Below, one piece after another: positions 9,309 to 15,890 of a stretch of DNA of 64,000 nucleotides. Made by a program: the position numbers and the translations under genes. The stretch spans positions 1,426,001-1,490,000 of the forward strand of contig NZ_CP133266.1 of the NCBI RefSeq assembly GCF_030915485.1. Reading direction: 5' to 3'. The notes under the pieces are model-generated. The model was not told the origin of the DNA, did no database searches, and worked only from the letters and a program-made list of their open reading frames with translations. This stretch comes from Neobacillus sp. PS3-40 (lineage in GTDB: Bacteria > Bacillota > Bacilli > Bacillales > Cytobacillaceae). Every line of letters starts with the position of its first letter. Within the stretch, counting starts at the first letter, position 1.

Positions 9309-9406
9309 AGAAAACTCTCTGATTGGCGAGCCCCTAAGGACGATGATTAAGCGTAGTTGCCCTTAGGCGCTAGCAGAATTTATGGATATAAATTCTGCTT
9401 AGCTAA
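9307..9406 (+). repeat. Dispersed hairpin repeat, copy A
   Basis: This copy begins AAAGAAAACTC directly after the OsmC stop and contains the family segments GATTGGCGAGCCCCTAAGG, GCGTAGTTGCCCTTAGGCGC and the hairpin GCAGAATTTAT ... ATAAATTCTGC, ending AGCTAAA. It is nearly the same as 54521-54620 and partly matches 45669-45727, 54621-54675 and 37163-37198 (reversed). In this copy the first hairpin arm has drifted (CTCTCTGATTGGCGAG). Confidence 0.85.
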
Positions 9407-9425
9407 ATTAACAGTACTATATATG

Positions 9426-9460
9426 AAAAAGAGGTGAGAATGTCTCACCTCTTTTTTTCA
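9426..9460. terminator. Bidirectional terminator between OsmC and ArsR genes
   Basis: AAAAAGAGGTGAGA pairs perfectly with TCTCACCTCTTTTT around a 3-base loop. The ArsR stop codon (9445-9447) lies inside the right arm, so the last codons of that gene double as the terminator stem. Confidence 0.85.
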
Positions 9461-9816
9461 TCCTCAGCCAAAACCACCGAAGTTTCGATATCCAACTCAT
9501 CAGATTCGACTAAATTCTTTAATGCTTCCAATTTATTTTCCCAGAACAATTCAAAATATTGAAGCCAATCTTTTATTTCATGAAGTGGTTTAGGTTCAAG
9601 CATATATCTTGTTTCCCTGCCAACTTTCCGCTCTTTCGCCAGCCCTGCATTTGCTAAAATACGCAAATGCTTGGAAACAGCAGTCCGACTCATCGGGAAA
9701 TGGCTGCTAATTACTGTTACCGGCATTTCTTTCAAACTAAGAAGTTTAAGTATCTTACGACGGGTTGGATCAGCAAGAGCTTGAAAGACATCATGTTTAC
9801 CTAAAGAAGCTGACAT
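9445..9816 (-). CDS. ArsR-family transcriptional regulator (SdpR-like, no metal site seen)
   Basis: The 123-residue winged-helix protein carries the ArsR core: FQALADPTRRKILKLL, then the recognition helix MSRTAVSKHLRILANAGL and the wing KVGRETRYML. I see no Cys-based metal motif such as CxC in the recognition helix, so it is probably an SdpR-like member that is not a metal sensor. Its ATG immediately follows the TAA of the upstream AHSA1 gene, so it is likely translationally coupled. The terminal operon position together with the operator at 10668-10709 suggests autoregulation of the three-gene operon. Confidence 0.9.
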   Translation of the reverse strand: MSASLGKHDVFQALADPTRRKILKLLSLKEMPVTVISSHFPMSRTAVSKHLRILANAGLAKERKVGRETRYMLEPKPLHEIKDWLQYFELFWENKLEALKNLVESDELDIETSVVLAEDEKKR

Positions 9817-10236
9817 TTATGCTTCCACATATTCTTGTAATTTTTTCACAAGACCTGTCCATCCCTGTTCCATATTGTCCCTGACCATCGTATGTGGAGC
9901 GCCAAATTCAGTAATTTTATTGGCATCCCATCCAGAATGGATTAGTGTGAACTCTGTTTTACCTTCAATGTCTTTTAATTCAAACGAAATCATCCAATCC
10001 TTTCCCCAATTAAAGGAAAGACTATTTGGAGGATCGATGCTAATTACTTTACAAGGGGACATACCGAACTGACCCGCATTCAAATGAAACTCATGTCCTT
10101 CAACTGGTTCAAAATCATTTGGCATGAACCATGCAGCAATACCTTCAGATGTTGCAACTGCGTTCCACACTTTTGTCATAGGCGCATTGTAAACAATCGT
10201 TTGTCTAATATCTTGTAATACTTTTTGATTTTCCAA
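9817..10236 (-). CDS. SRPBCC / AHSA1-domain protein
   Basis: The 139-residue START-like (SRPBCC) protein of the AHSA1 group shows VYNAPMTKVWNAVATSEGIAAWFMPNDFEP near the start and HTMVRDNMEQGWTGLVKKLQEY at the C-terminus. Such proteins form a hydrophobic pocket and are routinely paired with SdpR-like ArsR regulators; the ligand is unknown. The start is set to TTG at 10236 because GGAGG lies 7 bases before it. A longer frame from ATG 10251 exists, but that ATG is part of the Shine-Dalgarno sequence ATGGAGG. Confidence 0.88.
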   Translation of the reverse strand: MENQKVLQDIRQTIVYNAPMTKVWNAVATSEGIAAWFMPNDFEPVEGHEFHLNAGQFGMSPCKVISIDPPNSLSFNWGKDWMISFELKDIEGKTEFTLIHSGWDANKITEFGAPHTMVRDNMEQGWTGLVKKLQEYVEA

Positions 10237-10259
10237 AAGAAAAACCTCCATATTTCTTT

Positions 10260-10643
10260 TTATTTTTTCGTCTTAACCTTATCCTTCGCACGAATCCTCA
10301 ATGCAGACCACTTATCATCAACTGCAACATTGCTTACCACTCTAAATGTTGTTTCATTCTGAACCATATCCGCCAAAATATTCCTGTTTATATCCGTTTT
10401 TACTTTCGAACTTTGTTTTGGGTATGTAATCCAAAAGATTGCATCCTCGTTAAGCATAGGAATAACCCTAGTGAGCCAATCTGTTGCTTCTTGACTAGTA
10501 GTAACAAACAACTGAATAAAATCATACTTTCCTTTTAAATCCACGGTAGCCGCCTCAATACCAAGGCTATAACCCTCTGGCGGATTTAGAACTGCTGCTA
10601 TTCCCTCTTTGTACAGTAACTTTTTCAATAGCATTTCAACCAT
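10260..10643 (-). CDS. DUF3052-like small protein, first gene of ArsR operon
   Basis: The 127-residue soluble protein contains LNPPEGYSLGI and a middle segment WITYPKQSSKVKTDINR, both features I associate with DUF3052 proteins (family call from memory). The last seven residues are lysine-rich. It is the promoter-proximal gene of DUF3052-AHSA1-ArsR, with a 23-base gap before AHSA1. Function is unknown; co-occurrence with AHSA1/ArsR pairs suggests a shared stress or detoxification role. Confidence 0.75.
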   Translation of the reverse strand: MVEMLLKKLLYKEGIAAVLNPPEGYSLGIEAATVDLKGKYDFIQLFVTTSQEATDWLTRVIPMLNEDAIFWITYPKQSSKVKTDINRNILADMVQNETTFRVVSNVAVDDKWSALRIRAKDKVKTKK

Positions 10644-10667
10644 TTACTCATCCCTTTCTAAATAAGG

Positions 10668-10718
10668 AACCATTTGGTTTCTTATCAAACCATATAACAC
10701 CATTTGGTTTCACGTCAA
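10668..10718 (-). promoter_or_regulatory. Promoter and paired palindromic operator of the ArsR operon
   Basis: On the minus strand, TTGACG (10713-10718) and TATGGT (10689-10694) are separated by 18 bases and form a sigma-A-like promoter. Two inverted repeats of the form ACCA-WW-TGGT lie at 10668-10679 (full AACCA/TGGTT) and 10699-10708. Their centres are 30 bases apart, close to three helical turns. One sits between the -35 and -10 elements and the other just downstream of the -10, with a half site AACCA at 10688-10692 between them. That placement fits direct repression by the operon's own ArsR protein; this is inference. Confidence 0.6.
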
Positions 10719-10723
10719 GTTAA

Positions 10724-10785
10724 ATTTAGGGGACTGTCCCCCAACAATTCACCACTGAACACCAGTGGGGGACAGTCCCCTAAAT
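10724..10785. repeat. GGGGACWGTCCCC double-palindrome hairpin at the speD stop
   Basis: Perfect 20-base arms at 10724-10743 and 10766-10785 surround a 22-base loop. Each arm contains an internal palindrome (GGGGACTGTCCCC or GGGGACAGTCCCC), so the element could fold as one long stem or two small ones. The speD stop codon (10780-10782) lies in the right arm. It may terminate speD, but no long T-run follows on the minus strand. Confidence 0.7.
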
Positions 10786-11592
10786 AATATTTTTCCCATA
10801 GAAAATCTCGTCCATTTCCATTTTTAAACTTTCAGTAATTTCCTTAATTTCCTCTTGATTCAATTTTTCTTTTGTATAGCCAAATAGATAATTATTTAAA
10901 TCAAAATTACGGAGCTTACATTTGGTATGAAAAATATGTTCTTGATAAACATTTACATCAATCATGTCAAATAAATCAATTAGTTCATCAGGAATATAAT
11001 TTTGGATCGAACTTATTTCATGGTCAATAAATAATTTGTGACCATTTTTATCCCTTGTAAAGCCGCGAACTCGATAGTCCATGATCATAATGTCTGTGTC
11101 AAAAGAACGAATAAGATAATGGAGAGCTTTGAGCGGAGAAATTTCCCCACATGTAGAAACATCAATATCGGCCCGAAATGTACTGATTCCTTCATCTGGA
11201 TGGTATTCAGGGTATGTATGAACGGTAATATGGCTCTTATCCAGTTGCATTACAACAGATTCAGGAAGTGGTCCGGGAGATTCCTCGAATGATTCATTTG
11301 AAGCATTTTCAACTGGGCCTTCAGAAACTAATAGGGTTACACTTGCCCCCTGTGGTTCGAAATCCTGGCTAGCAATATTTAAAACGTGAGCACCAATAAT
11401 ATCTGATACATGATTAAGGATCGTTGTTAATCTCTCAGCACTGTATTGTTCATCAATGTATTCAAGATAGGCTTCTCGCTCTTCTTTCGTTCTTGTATAG
11501 CAAATATCATACATATTAAAACTTAATGACTTTGTTAGATTATTAAATCCATGCAATTCAATTCGCTGTTGTGGTGTTAAGTTCATTCTCAA
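10780..11592 (-). CDS. speD: S-adenosylmethionine decarboxylase, long E. coli-type proenzyme
   Basis: The 270-residue pyruvoyl-dependent decarboxylase converts SAM to decarboxylated SAM, the aminopropyl donor for spermidine. The self-cleavage region [16 protein letters not shown] near residue 135 contains the Ser that becomes the pyruvoyl group, and [12 protein letters not shown] carries the proton-donor Cys. The length and the preceding insert match the class 1A (E. coli) enzyme rather than the roughly 126-residue protein typical of B. subtilis. The gene stands alone. No spermidine synthase is visible in this window. Confidence 0.92.
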   Translation of the reverse strand: MRMNLTPQQRIELHGFNNLTKSLSFNMYDICYTRTKEEREAYLEYIDEQYSAERLTTILNHVSDIIGAHVLNIASQDFEPQGASVTLLVSEGPVENASNESFEESPGPLPESVVMQLDKSHITVHTYPEYHPDEGISTFRADIDVSTCGEISPLKALHYLIRSFDTDIMIMDYRVRGFTRDKNGHKLFIDHEISSIQNYIPDELIDLFDMIDVNVYQEHIFHTKCKLRNFDLNNYLFGYTKEKLNQEEIKEITESLKMEMDEIFYGKNII

Positions 11593-11944
11593 TTCCCCTT
11601 ATTCCATTTTATACATTAGGTTGCCCAATCCTTAAAATAAAAAACAGCCTTACAGTTATTTCAAAGGGGTAAGCTTTAGAAAATTATCACTTAGTTTTGA
11701 AAGTCGTTTACTTTCGGTCTCGATACTACTTAAAAATCACCTTGATCAAGTTAATGACACTATAGGATACTTTCATGAACTCAATAGGATAATCAAGTTG
11801 ACATCTTCCTAAAAAATGATATATTAGTATATATCACTTTAACGCTTAAAAGCGTTTATGTAAGAGAGATGAATGAATAGAATAGAAGTTTTAATAGTTA
11901 CATCAACATTTTTTATTATTCAAGTATAGAAAGGTTTGAACATC
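11593..11944. promoter_or_regulatory. Divergent region between speD and permease, with sigma-A promoter at 11798-11825
   Basis: TTGACA (11798-11803) and TATATT (11820-11825) with a 16-base spacer read toward the permease and leave a leader of about 110 bases. A short palindrome CTTGATCAAG lies near 11742-11751. I see no recognised riboswitch and no further gene. Confidence 0.65.
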
Positions 11945-13285
11945 ATGGAACAGAATCAACAGAATTTAAAAAGAGGATTATTGCCGAGACATGTCCAGTT
12001 TATTGCTTTGGCAGGTATGATTGGGACAGGAATATTTAAAGGCAGCTCCGATACACTGAATATGGCTGGTCCTAGTGTCGTACTTGCCTATTTAATAGGA
12101 GGAATGCTTTTATTTATTGTTATGACAGCGTTAGGTGAGATGGCAATTGCTTTTCCAAATTTGAATGTACAAAATCTAGTAAATAAAGCGTTTGGATTTC
12201 GAATATCTTTTATTGTGGGATGGCTCTATTGGATTAATTGGGTTATCGTAACAGTTGTCGAATTATTAGCTGCAGGAAGCTTTCTGCAATTTTGGTTTCC
12301 TAACGCCCCGTTATGGTTATTAAGCTTCTTTTGTGCCCTCGTAATCGTAGGTATTAATTTATTTCAAGTAAAATACTACGGTGAGATGGAGTTTTGGTTC
12401 GCAGGAATTAAAATAATCGCATTAATTGCTTTTATCATATTAGGAATACTCATTATTTTAGGGATTTTCCCGAGCAATATTCATGATCCGTTCTCAAACT
12501 ATACTGCGCATGGCGGGTTTTTCCCACACGGATTGAAAGGAACAGTAAGTGCCTTTTTAGTAGTCATGTTTTCATATGGTGGAGCAGAATTAATTGGTGT
12601 GGCAGTTACGGAAACTAAGGATTCTGAGCGGGTTCTCCCACAAGTGATTAAAGGTACCGTCTGGCGAGTGATTATTTTTTACATTTTCCCTATTTTAATT
12701 ATTTGCGGGATTATCCCTTGGGACAAGGTAACAGGACAGGATAGCCCGTTCGTTCAGGTTTTCAGCCTATCAGGGCTCCCAGGTGCAGCACATGTGATGA
12801 ACTTTGTTCTTTTAACTGCAGTGCTATCTGCTGCCAATTCAGGAATTTATGCAACATCAAGAACCCTTTATTCAATGGCTCAGAGCGGTGAAGCACCAAA
12901 ACTATTATTAAAAACAACCAAAAACGGAATTCCTTTAAATGGAATTACCATCACTAGTATTTGTATTATAATCGGTCTCTTTTTAGCTTATTTAACACCT
13001 GATCAAGTCATTAGCTATTTAATGTCCATTCCTGGATTTACAGTAATATTAATTTGGATCAGTATTTGTTCAGCCCAATTAAAGCTTCGACCTCACTATA
13101 AACATCAACCGGCTTTCAAGTTAGTATGGTATCCAACGACAACATTTGTTGCTATCGGATCCCTTCTCTTAATCTTTATTATCTTTATGTTTAATATGGA
13201 TAATTTAATTGGTTCTTCTGTCTGTCTTTTAGCTGTGTCAGTATTAACAATAATTTCATTTTTAGTAAAACCAAAAAATAAATAA
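11945..13285 (+). CDS. Amino acid permease (APC superfamily, AAT type)
   Basis: The 446-residue integral membrane protein has about 12 predicted hydrophobic segments. The first contains the family motif IALAGMIGTGIFKGSS and is followed by GPSVVLAYLIGG and the conserved ALGEMA loop. It imports an amino acid with protons; the substrate cannot be assigned from sequence. Relatives include YbgF, YbxG and AapA types. ATG at 11945 is preferred over TTG at 11936 because GAAAGG sits 10 bases before it. It is monocistronic with its own terminator. Confidence 0.88.
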   Translation: MEQNQQNLKRGLLPRHVQFIALAGMIGTGIFKGSSDTLNMAGPSVVLAYLIGGMLLFIVMTALGEMAIAFPNLNVQNLVNKAFGFRISFIVGWLYWINWVIVTVVELLAAGSFLQFWFPNAPLWLLSFFCALVIVGINLFQVKYYGEMEFWFAGIKIIALIAFIILGILIILGIFPSNIHDPFSNYTAHGGFFPHGLKGTVSAFLVVMFSYGGAELIGVAVTETKDSERVLPQVIKGTVWRVIIFYIFPILIICGIIPWDKVTGQDSPFVQVFSLSGLPGAAHVMNFVLLTAVLSAANSGIYATSRTLYSMAQSGEAPKLLLKTTKNGIPLNGITITSICIIIGLFLAYLTPDQVISYLMSIPGFTVILIWISICSAQLKLRPHYKHQPAFKLVWYPTTTFVAIGSLLLIFIIFMFNMDNLIGSSVCLLAVSVLTIISFLVKPKNK

Positions 13286-13315
13286 AATAAAAAATAGAGT
13301 GCGAGGCACTCTCAG

Positions 13316-13351
13316 ATTGTCGAGAAAGGGTATTTTTCTCGGCAATTTTTT
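13316..13351 (+). terminator. Terminator after the permease gene
   Basis: ATTGTCGAGAAA pairs with TTTCTCGGCAAT (one G-T pair), followed by a T-run. Confidence 0.85.
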
Positions 13352-13680
13352 ATTTTCTCAGCACTAAAATACCAAACTTATGAATGATCCCTGCAAATTG
13401 GCCTGTTGATTTCTGCTCCGGGCACTCGCTTTCCGCGGGGAGGTCCTGAAGCCTCCTCGGCGCATTAGCGGAGGGCACTGAAAAACTTTCTTTTTTAAAA
13501 CTACAAAATCGCCTTTTATTAAAAAATCAACATTCGTTCCATATTTTTGGAAGAAGAAGCGACTTTTTTCTTGTATTTGGATTCTGGGCTAATCATTATA
13601 AACCTAGAAGTTTTATTATTCTTTTTAAATTCCTGTAAATATAGCTGTTGCCCCCTTAATCATCCCCAAGAGCAAAAAAA

Positions 13681-13836
13681 AGCCCGATTGCTGTCCCGAA
13701 TAGAGTCTAATCATCCCTGTGATCGTAAAAAAAGCCCACATGCTGTCCCGAATAGAGCTTAATCATCCCTCCGATCGTAGAAAAAGCCCAATTGCTGTCC
13801 CGAATAGAGCCTAATCACCCCATGATAGTGGAAAAA
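13681..13836. repeat. 52-base tandem repeat, three copies plus a partial one
   Basis: Units start at 13681, 13733 and 13785. Each carries AGCCC, then TTGCTGTCCCGAATAGAG (TG in place of TTG in the second unit), then CTAATCATCCC or close to it, then TGATCGTA-AAAA. A degenerate fourth unit precedes them at about 13647-13680. Units differ mainly in the few bases after AGCCC and around GATCG. They are adjacent with no spacer, so this is not a CRISPR array. Confidence 0.85.
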
Positions 13837-13874
13837 GGTAGAAACGCTCAAATACCCGAGCGTTCTACCTTTTT
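13832..13874. terminator. Strong hairpin at the right end of the 430-bp insert
   Basis: AAAAAGGTAGAA-ACGCTC pairs with GAGCGT-TCTACCTTTTT, with a single bulged A and an 8-base loop. It has T-runs on both strands and could act as a transcription terminator in both directions. There is no gene next to it inside the insert. Confidence 0.6.
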
Positions 13875-13995
13875 ATGTTTGGAACTTTTTCAGTGCCCTC
13901 GCTTTAGCGCCTGCGGGGTCTCCAGTGACCTCTATATCCCGCAGGAGTCGAGTGCCCTCTGCTCCAATCAACAGGGAGGCCAATCAACCTAAAGC

Positions 13996-14044
13996 ATTGC
14001 AACTCACTTTTTCTAGCCTTGCTAAGTGTGTTGCAATTTTTTTC
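13996..14044 (+). terminator. Terminator-like hairpin in the repeat nest
   Basis: ATTGCAACTCACTT pairs with AAGTGTGTTGCAAT (one mismatch), followed by a run of eight T. No intact gene precedes it, so it is probably a remnant of a lost element. Confidence 0.55.
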
Positions 14045-14053
14045 ATAGGACAT

Positions 14054-14146
14054 AAATCCACAATCAATCAAGCGAAGAAGGTGGTCATCTTGAACTAATT
14101 CATCAATTGACACTATTTCATTTTCACTTACTTTGGCTAGACTCTT
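14054..14146 (-). pseudogene. Possible remnant of an IS1182-type transposase N-terminus
   Basis: The minus strand encodes SLAKVSENEIVSIDELVQ, then DDHLLRLIDCGF, which resembles the MVxIDxLVPxDHLLRxID start region of IS1182-family transposases. The frame has a stop just upstream and no downstream continuation, so only about 30 residues remain. The assignment rests on a short match recalled from the family and is tentative. It may be related to the 430-bp insert next door. Confidence 0.35.
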
Positions 14147-14417
14147 TTAAATTAAACATAGAATTCACCACGTCTTCCTAATATTTATTAATTCAGTTGT
14201 AGGTCATTATTGAAAACACTCTGTTGATTAGTGCGGAAGGCACGAAGACTCCTGCGGGAGTACGGGTCAGGGGAGACCCCGCAGGAGCGAAGCGACGAGT
14301 TATCATGAACGAAACTAGCTCCTTACTCGTAAATTCGTAGGTTAATTTGGTTAGAATGTTTACTGATGAAAAACAAAAAACCAAATCAGAGCTACATTAC
14401 GGAAGGAGCTAGTCATT

Positions 14418-15530
14418 ATGAAGGATACCATAAAATATGTAGGTTTAGACGTATCAAAGGAAAAAATTGCAGTCGCTATTGCCGATGAGGGCCGAGGGGA
14501 GCCTAGATACCATGGAATGATTCCTCATACACCAGAAGAAGTGAGGAAATTAATGAAAAAATTGGGCAGCCCGGAATCTCTGCGAGTGTGTTATGAAGCT
14601 GGTCCGACAGGATATCCATTGTACCGACTATTTATCACACTAGGGATTCACTGCTCGGTGATTGCCCCGTCTCTTATTCCTAAAAGACCTGGAGAACGTA
14701 TTAAAACGGATCGCAGGGACTCTGTTCGCTTAGCTCATTTATATCGGGCTGGAGAGTTGACTCCAATTTATGTACCAACTCCAGAGGATGAGGCTCTGCG
14801 GGATCTTGTTAGGTGTAGAGAAGATGCCAAAGAAGACGAACTGAGAGGAAAACACCGATTAAGTAAATTTTTACTGCGTAATGATATTAAACCTCCTACT
14901 GGAGTAAATAAGTGGACAATCAAATATTTCAGATGGCTGGACACTTTAAAATTTGAAAACCCTTCTCTACAAGTAACCTTCCAGGAATACTACCACCAAC
15001 TCAAAGAGTTAGCACAACGTATTCTAAGGTTAGAAGAAGAAATTAAAATTCTAGCGAGTGAAGGTGTCCATGCCAAAAAAATTCAAGCACTCCAATCATT
15101 AAGAGGAGTAGCTCTTATTACAGCGACAAGTATTGTAGCAGAAATCGGTTCTTTTAAACGTTTTACTACACCGAGGCAATTCATGGCTTATGTTGGTTTA
15201 ATCCCTAGCGAGTATTCGAGTGGTGAAAAAAGGAGACAAGGAGAAATAACCAAAACAGGTAATCGACACGTACGGCGTTTATTGGTAGAGTCTGCCTGGA
15301 GTTATCGGTATCAACCCTCTGTTAAAGGAGAACTACAAAGACGGCAAAGTGGGCAATCACCAACGATTCAGGCAATATCGTGGAAAGCACAGAACCGACT
15401 CCACAAGAAGTATTTCCGCTTATTATCAAGAGGGAAAGAAAGCGGTAAAGCCATTACAGCAGTAGCGCGAGAATTGGCAGGTTTTATTTGGGCAGTGATG
15501 CAAGAAGTAGAAGATATACCTCAAGCTTAA
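14418..15530 (+). CDS. IS110/IS1111-family DEDD transposase
   Basis: The 370-residue site-specific recombinase has an N-terminal RuvC-like DEDD domain: YVGLDVSKEK (first Asp), CYEAGPTGYP (Glu) and KTDRRDSVRLAHL (the two late Asp). The C-terminal Transposase_20 domain contains LRGVALITATSIVAEIG, FMAYVGLIPSEYSSGEKRR and TGNRHVRRLLVESAW, with the candidate nucleophilic Ser in the PSEYSSG region. A coiled-coil-like stretch lies around residues 190-215. The gene looks intact. AAGGAG lies 9 bases before the ATG. Confidence 0.95.
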   Translation: MKDTIKYVGLDVSKEKIAVAIADEGRGEPRYHGMIPHTPEEVRKLMKKLGSPESLRVCYEAGPTGYPLYRLFITLGIHCSVIAPSLIPKRPGERIKTDRRDSVRLAHLYRAGELTPIYVPTPEDEALRDLVRCREDAKEDELRGKHRLSKFLLRNDIKPPTGVNKWTIKYFRWLDTLKFENPSLQVTFQEYYHQLKELAQRILRLEEEIKILASEGVHAKKIQALQSLRGVALITATSIVAEIGSFKRFTTPRQFMAYVGLIPSEYSSGEKRRQGEITKTGNRHVRRLLVESAWSYRYQPSVKGELQRRQSGQSPTIQAISWKAQNRLHKKYFRLLSRGKESGKAITAVARELAGFIWAVMQEVEDIPQA

Positions 15531-15620
15531 AAGGTTACGTGTTCCTCAAAGCAAGATAGATGTATAAATAGAAAAATGAGAATAGGGCTCGAAGGCAAAG
15601 AGAAAAACCGGAAAGGAAAA

Positions 15621-15761
15621 TCCACGTGCCTCCTCTGTGCTATATCTAAATAGATTAACGCACGTCCCGAGTTAGTGGAAAAGTCCTTTATACGGAAAGA
15701 TAAAATGTGAAAACCCACGAATATCAGAGCGCTAACCGCTGTAGAGATTTTTGCCTTCGTG
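15621..15761 (+). ncRNA. Candidate guide (bridge/seek) RNA of the IS element
   Basis: Two consecutive stem-internal-loop-stem structures are visible in the 3' noncoding end. Loop 1: outer stem TCCAC (15621-15625) with GTGGA (15675-15679), inner stem GTGC (15637-15640) with GCAC (15660-15663). Its 5' internal strand holds GCCTCCTC (15628-15635), the exact complement of GAGGAGGC across the insertion point; its 3' strand holds CGAG. Loop 2: outer stem CACGAA (15716-15721) with TTCGTG (15756-15761), inner stem AGCG/CGCT; its 5' strand is TATCAG, identical to the right IS end plus the AG core. The architecture matches known IS110 guide RNAs, but the matches are short and the 3' guide strands fit poorly. 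Confidence 0.4.
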
Positions 15762-15831
15762 CCGTGTTCTTACCTTCTATTCAAAAAAAGAAAAAGGAGG
15801 AAGGATCATTTCATCTTTAGCTAAAAAAGTG

Positions 15832-15890
15832 TCTCACCTCTTGGAATAGCTGTCAAGAAGAGCACTTGACAGCTATTCCAAGAGGTGAGA
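15832..15890. repeat. 26-bp perfect stem-loop in the IS 3' end
   Basis: Arms 15832-15857 and 15865-15890 are perfect complements around a 7-base loop (AAGAGCA). A flanking 9-base inverted repeat (TCTTTAGCT, 15814-15822, and AGCTAAAGA, 15902-15910) could extend the structure. There is no T-run, so it is not a classical terminator. It lies between the candidate guide RNA and the right end. Confidence 0.85.

Larger units (their letters stand above)
13471..13900. mobile_element. 430-bp noncoding element with terminal inverted repeats inserted in R1
   Basis: The ends are GAGGGCACTGAAAAA (13471-13485) and its perfect reverse complement (13886-13900), a 15-base terminal inverted repeat. The insert interrupts R1 and is flanked by an imperfect 9-base direct repeat, GCATTAGCG (13462-13470) and GCTTTAGCG (13901-13909). 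Inside are a 52-base tandem repeat and a strong hairpin, with no convincing gene. The TIR type and a nearby fragment resembling an IS1182-family transposase suggest a MITE mobilised by such a transposase. Confidence 0.65.
13403..13974. repeat. GC-rich MITE-like repeat R1, split by an inserted element
   Basis: The two halves are 13403-13470 and 13901-13974. Joined, they give an approximately 140-base GC-rich element that begins CTGTTGATT and ends AATCAACAG, i.e. with inverted ends, and contains TTTCCGCGGGG, GCCTCCTCGGCGC and CCTGCGGGGTCTCC. The same element in the opposite orientation is split at 14221-14299 plus 16047-16100. I recall similar elements scattered between genes in many Bacillaceae genomes. 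It carries no coding capacity. Confidence 0.8.

Noticed and set aside
9445-10643. ArsR operon as an arsenic or metal resistance locus
   Set aside because: No arsenate reductase or efflux pump and no Cys metal motif in the regulator; the AHSA1/DUF3052 partners point to another role.
13681-13836. Possible CRISPR array
   Set aside because: The 52-base units are directly adjacent and mostly identical over their length; there are no unique spacers and no cas genes.
13547-13992. Two short plus-strand frames in the repeat nest (13547-13762 and 13792-13992)
   Set aside because: They run through the tandem repeats, the hairpin and the GC-rich repeat, have no ribosome binding site and no family resemblance.
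9441-15840. Shared 13-base string TGTCTCACCTCTT in the OsmC/ArsR terminator and the IS hairpin
   Set aside because: Both are parts of unrelated hairpins; one shared 13-mer of low complexity in 64 kb is not convincing.
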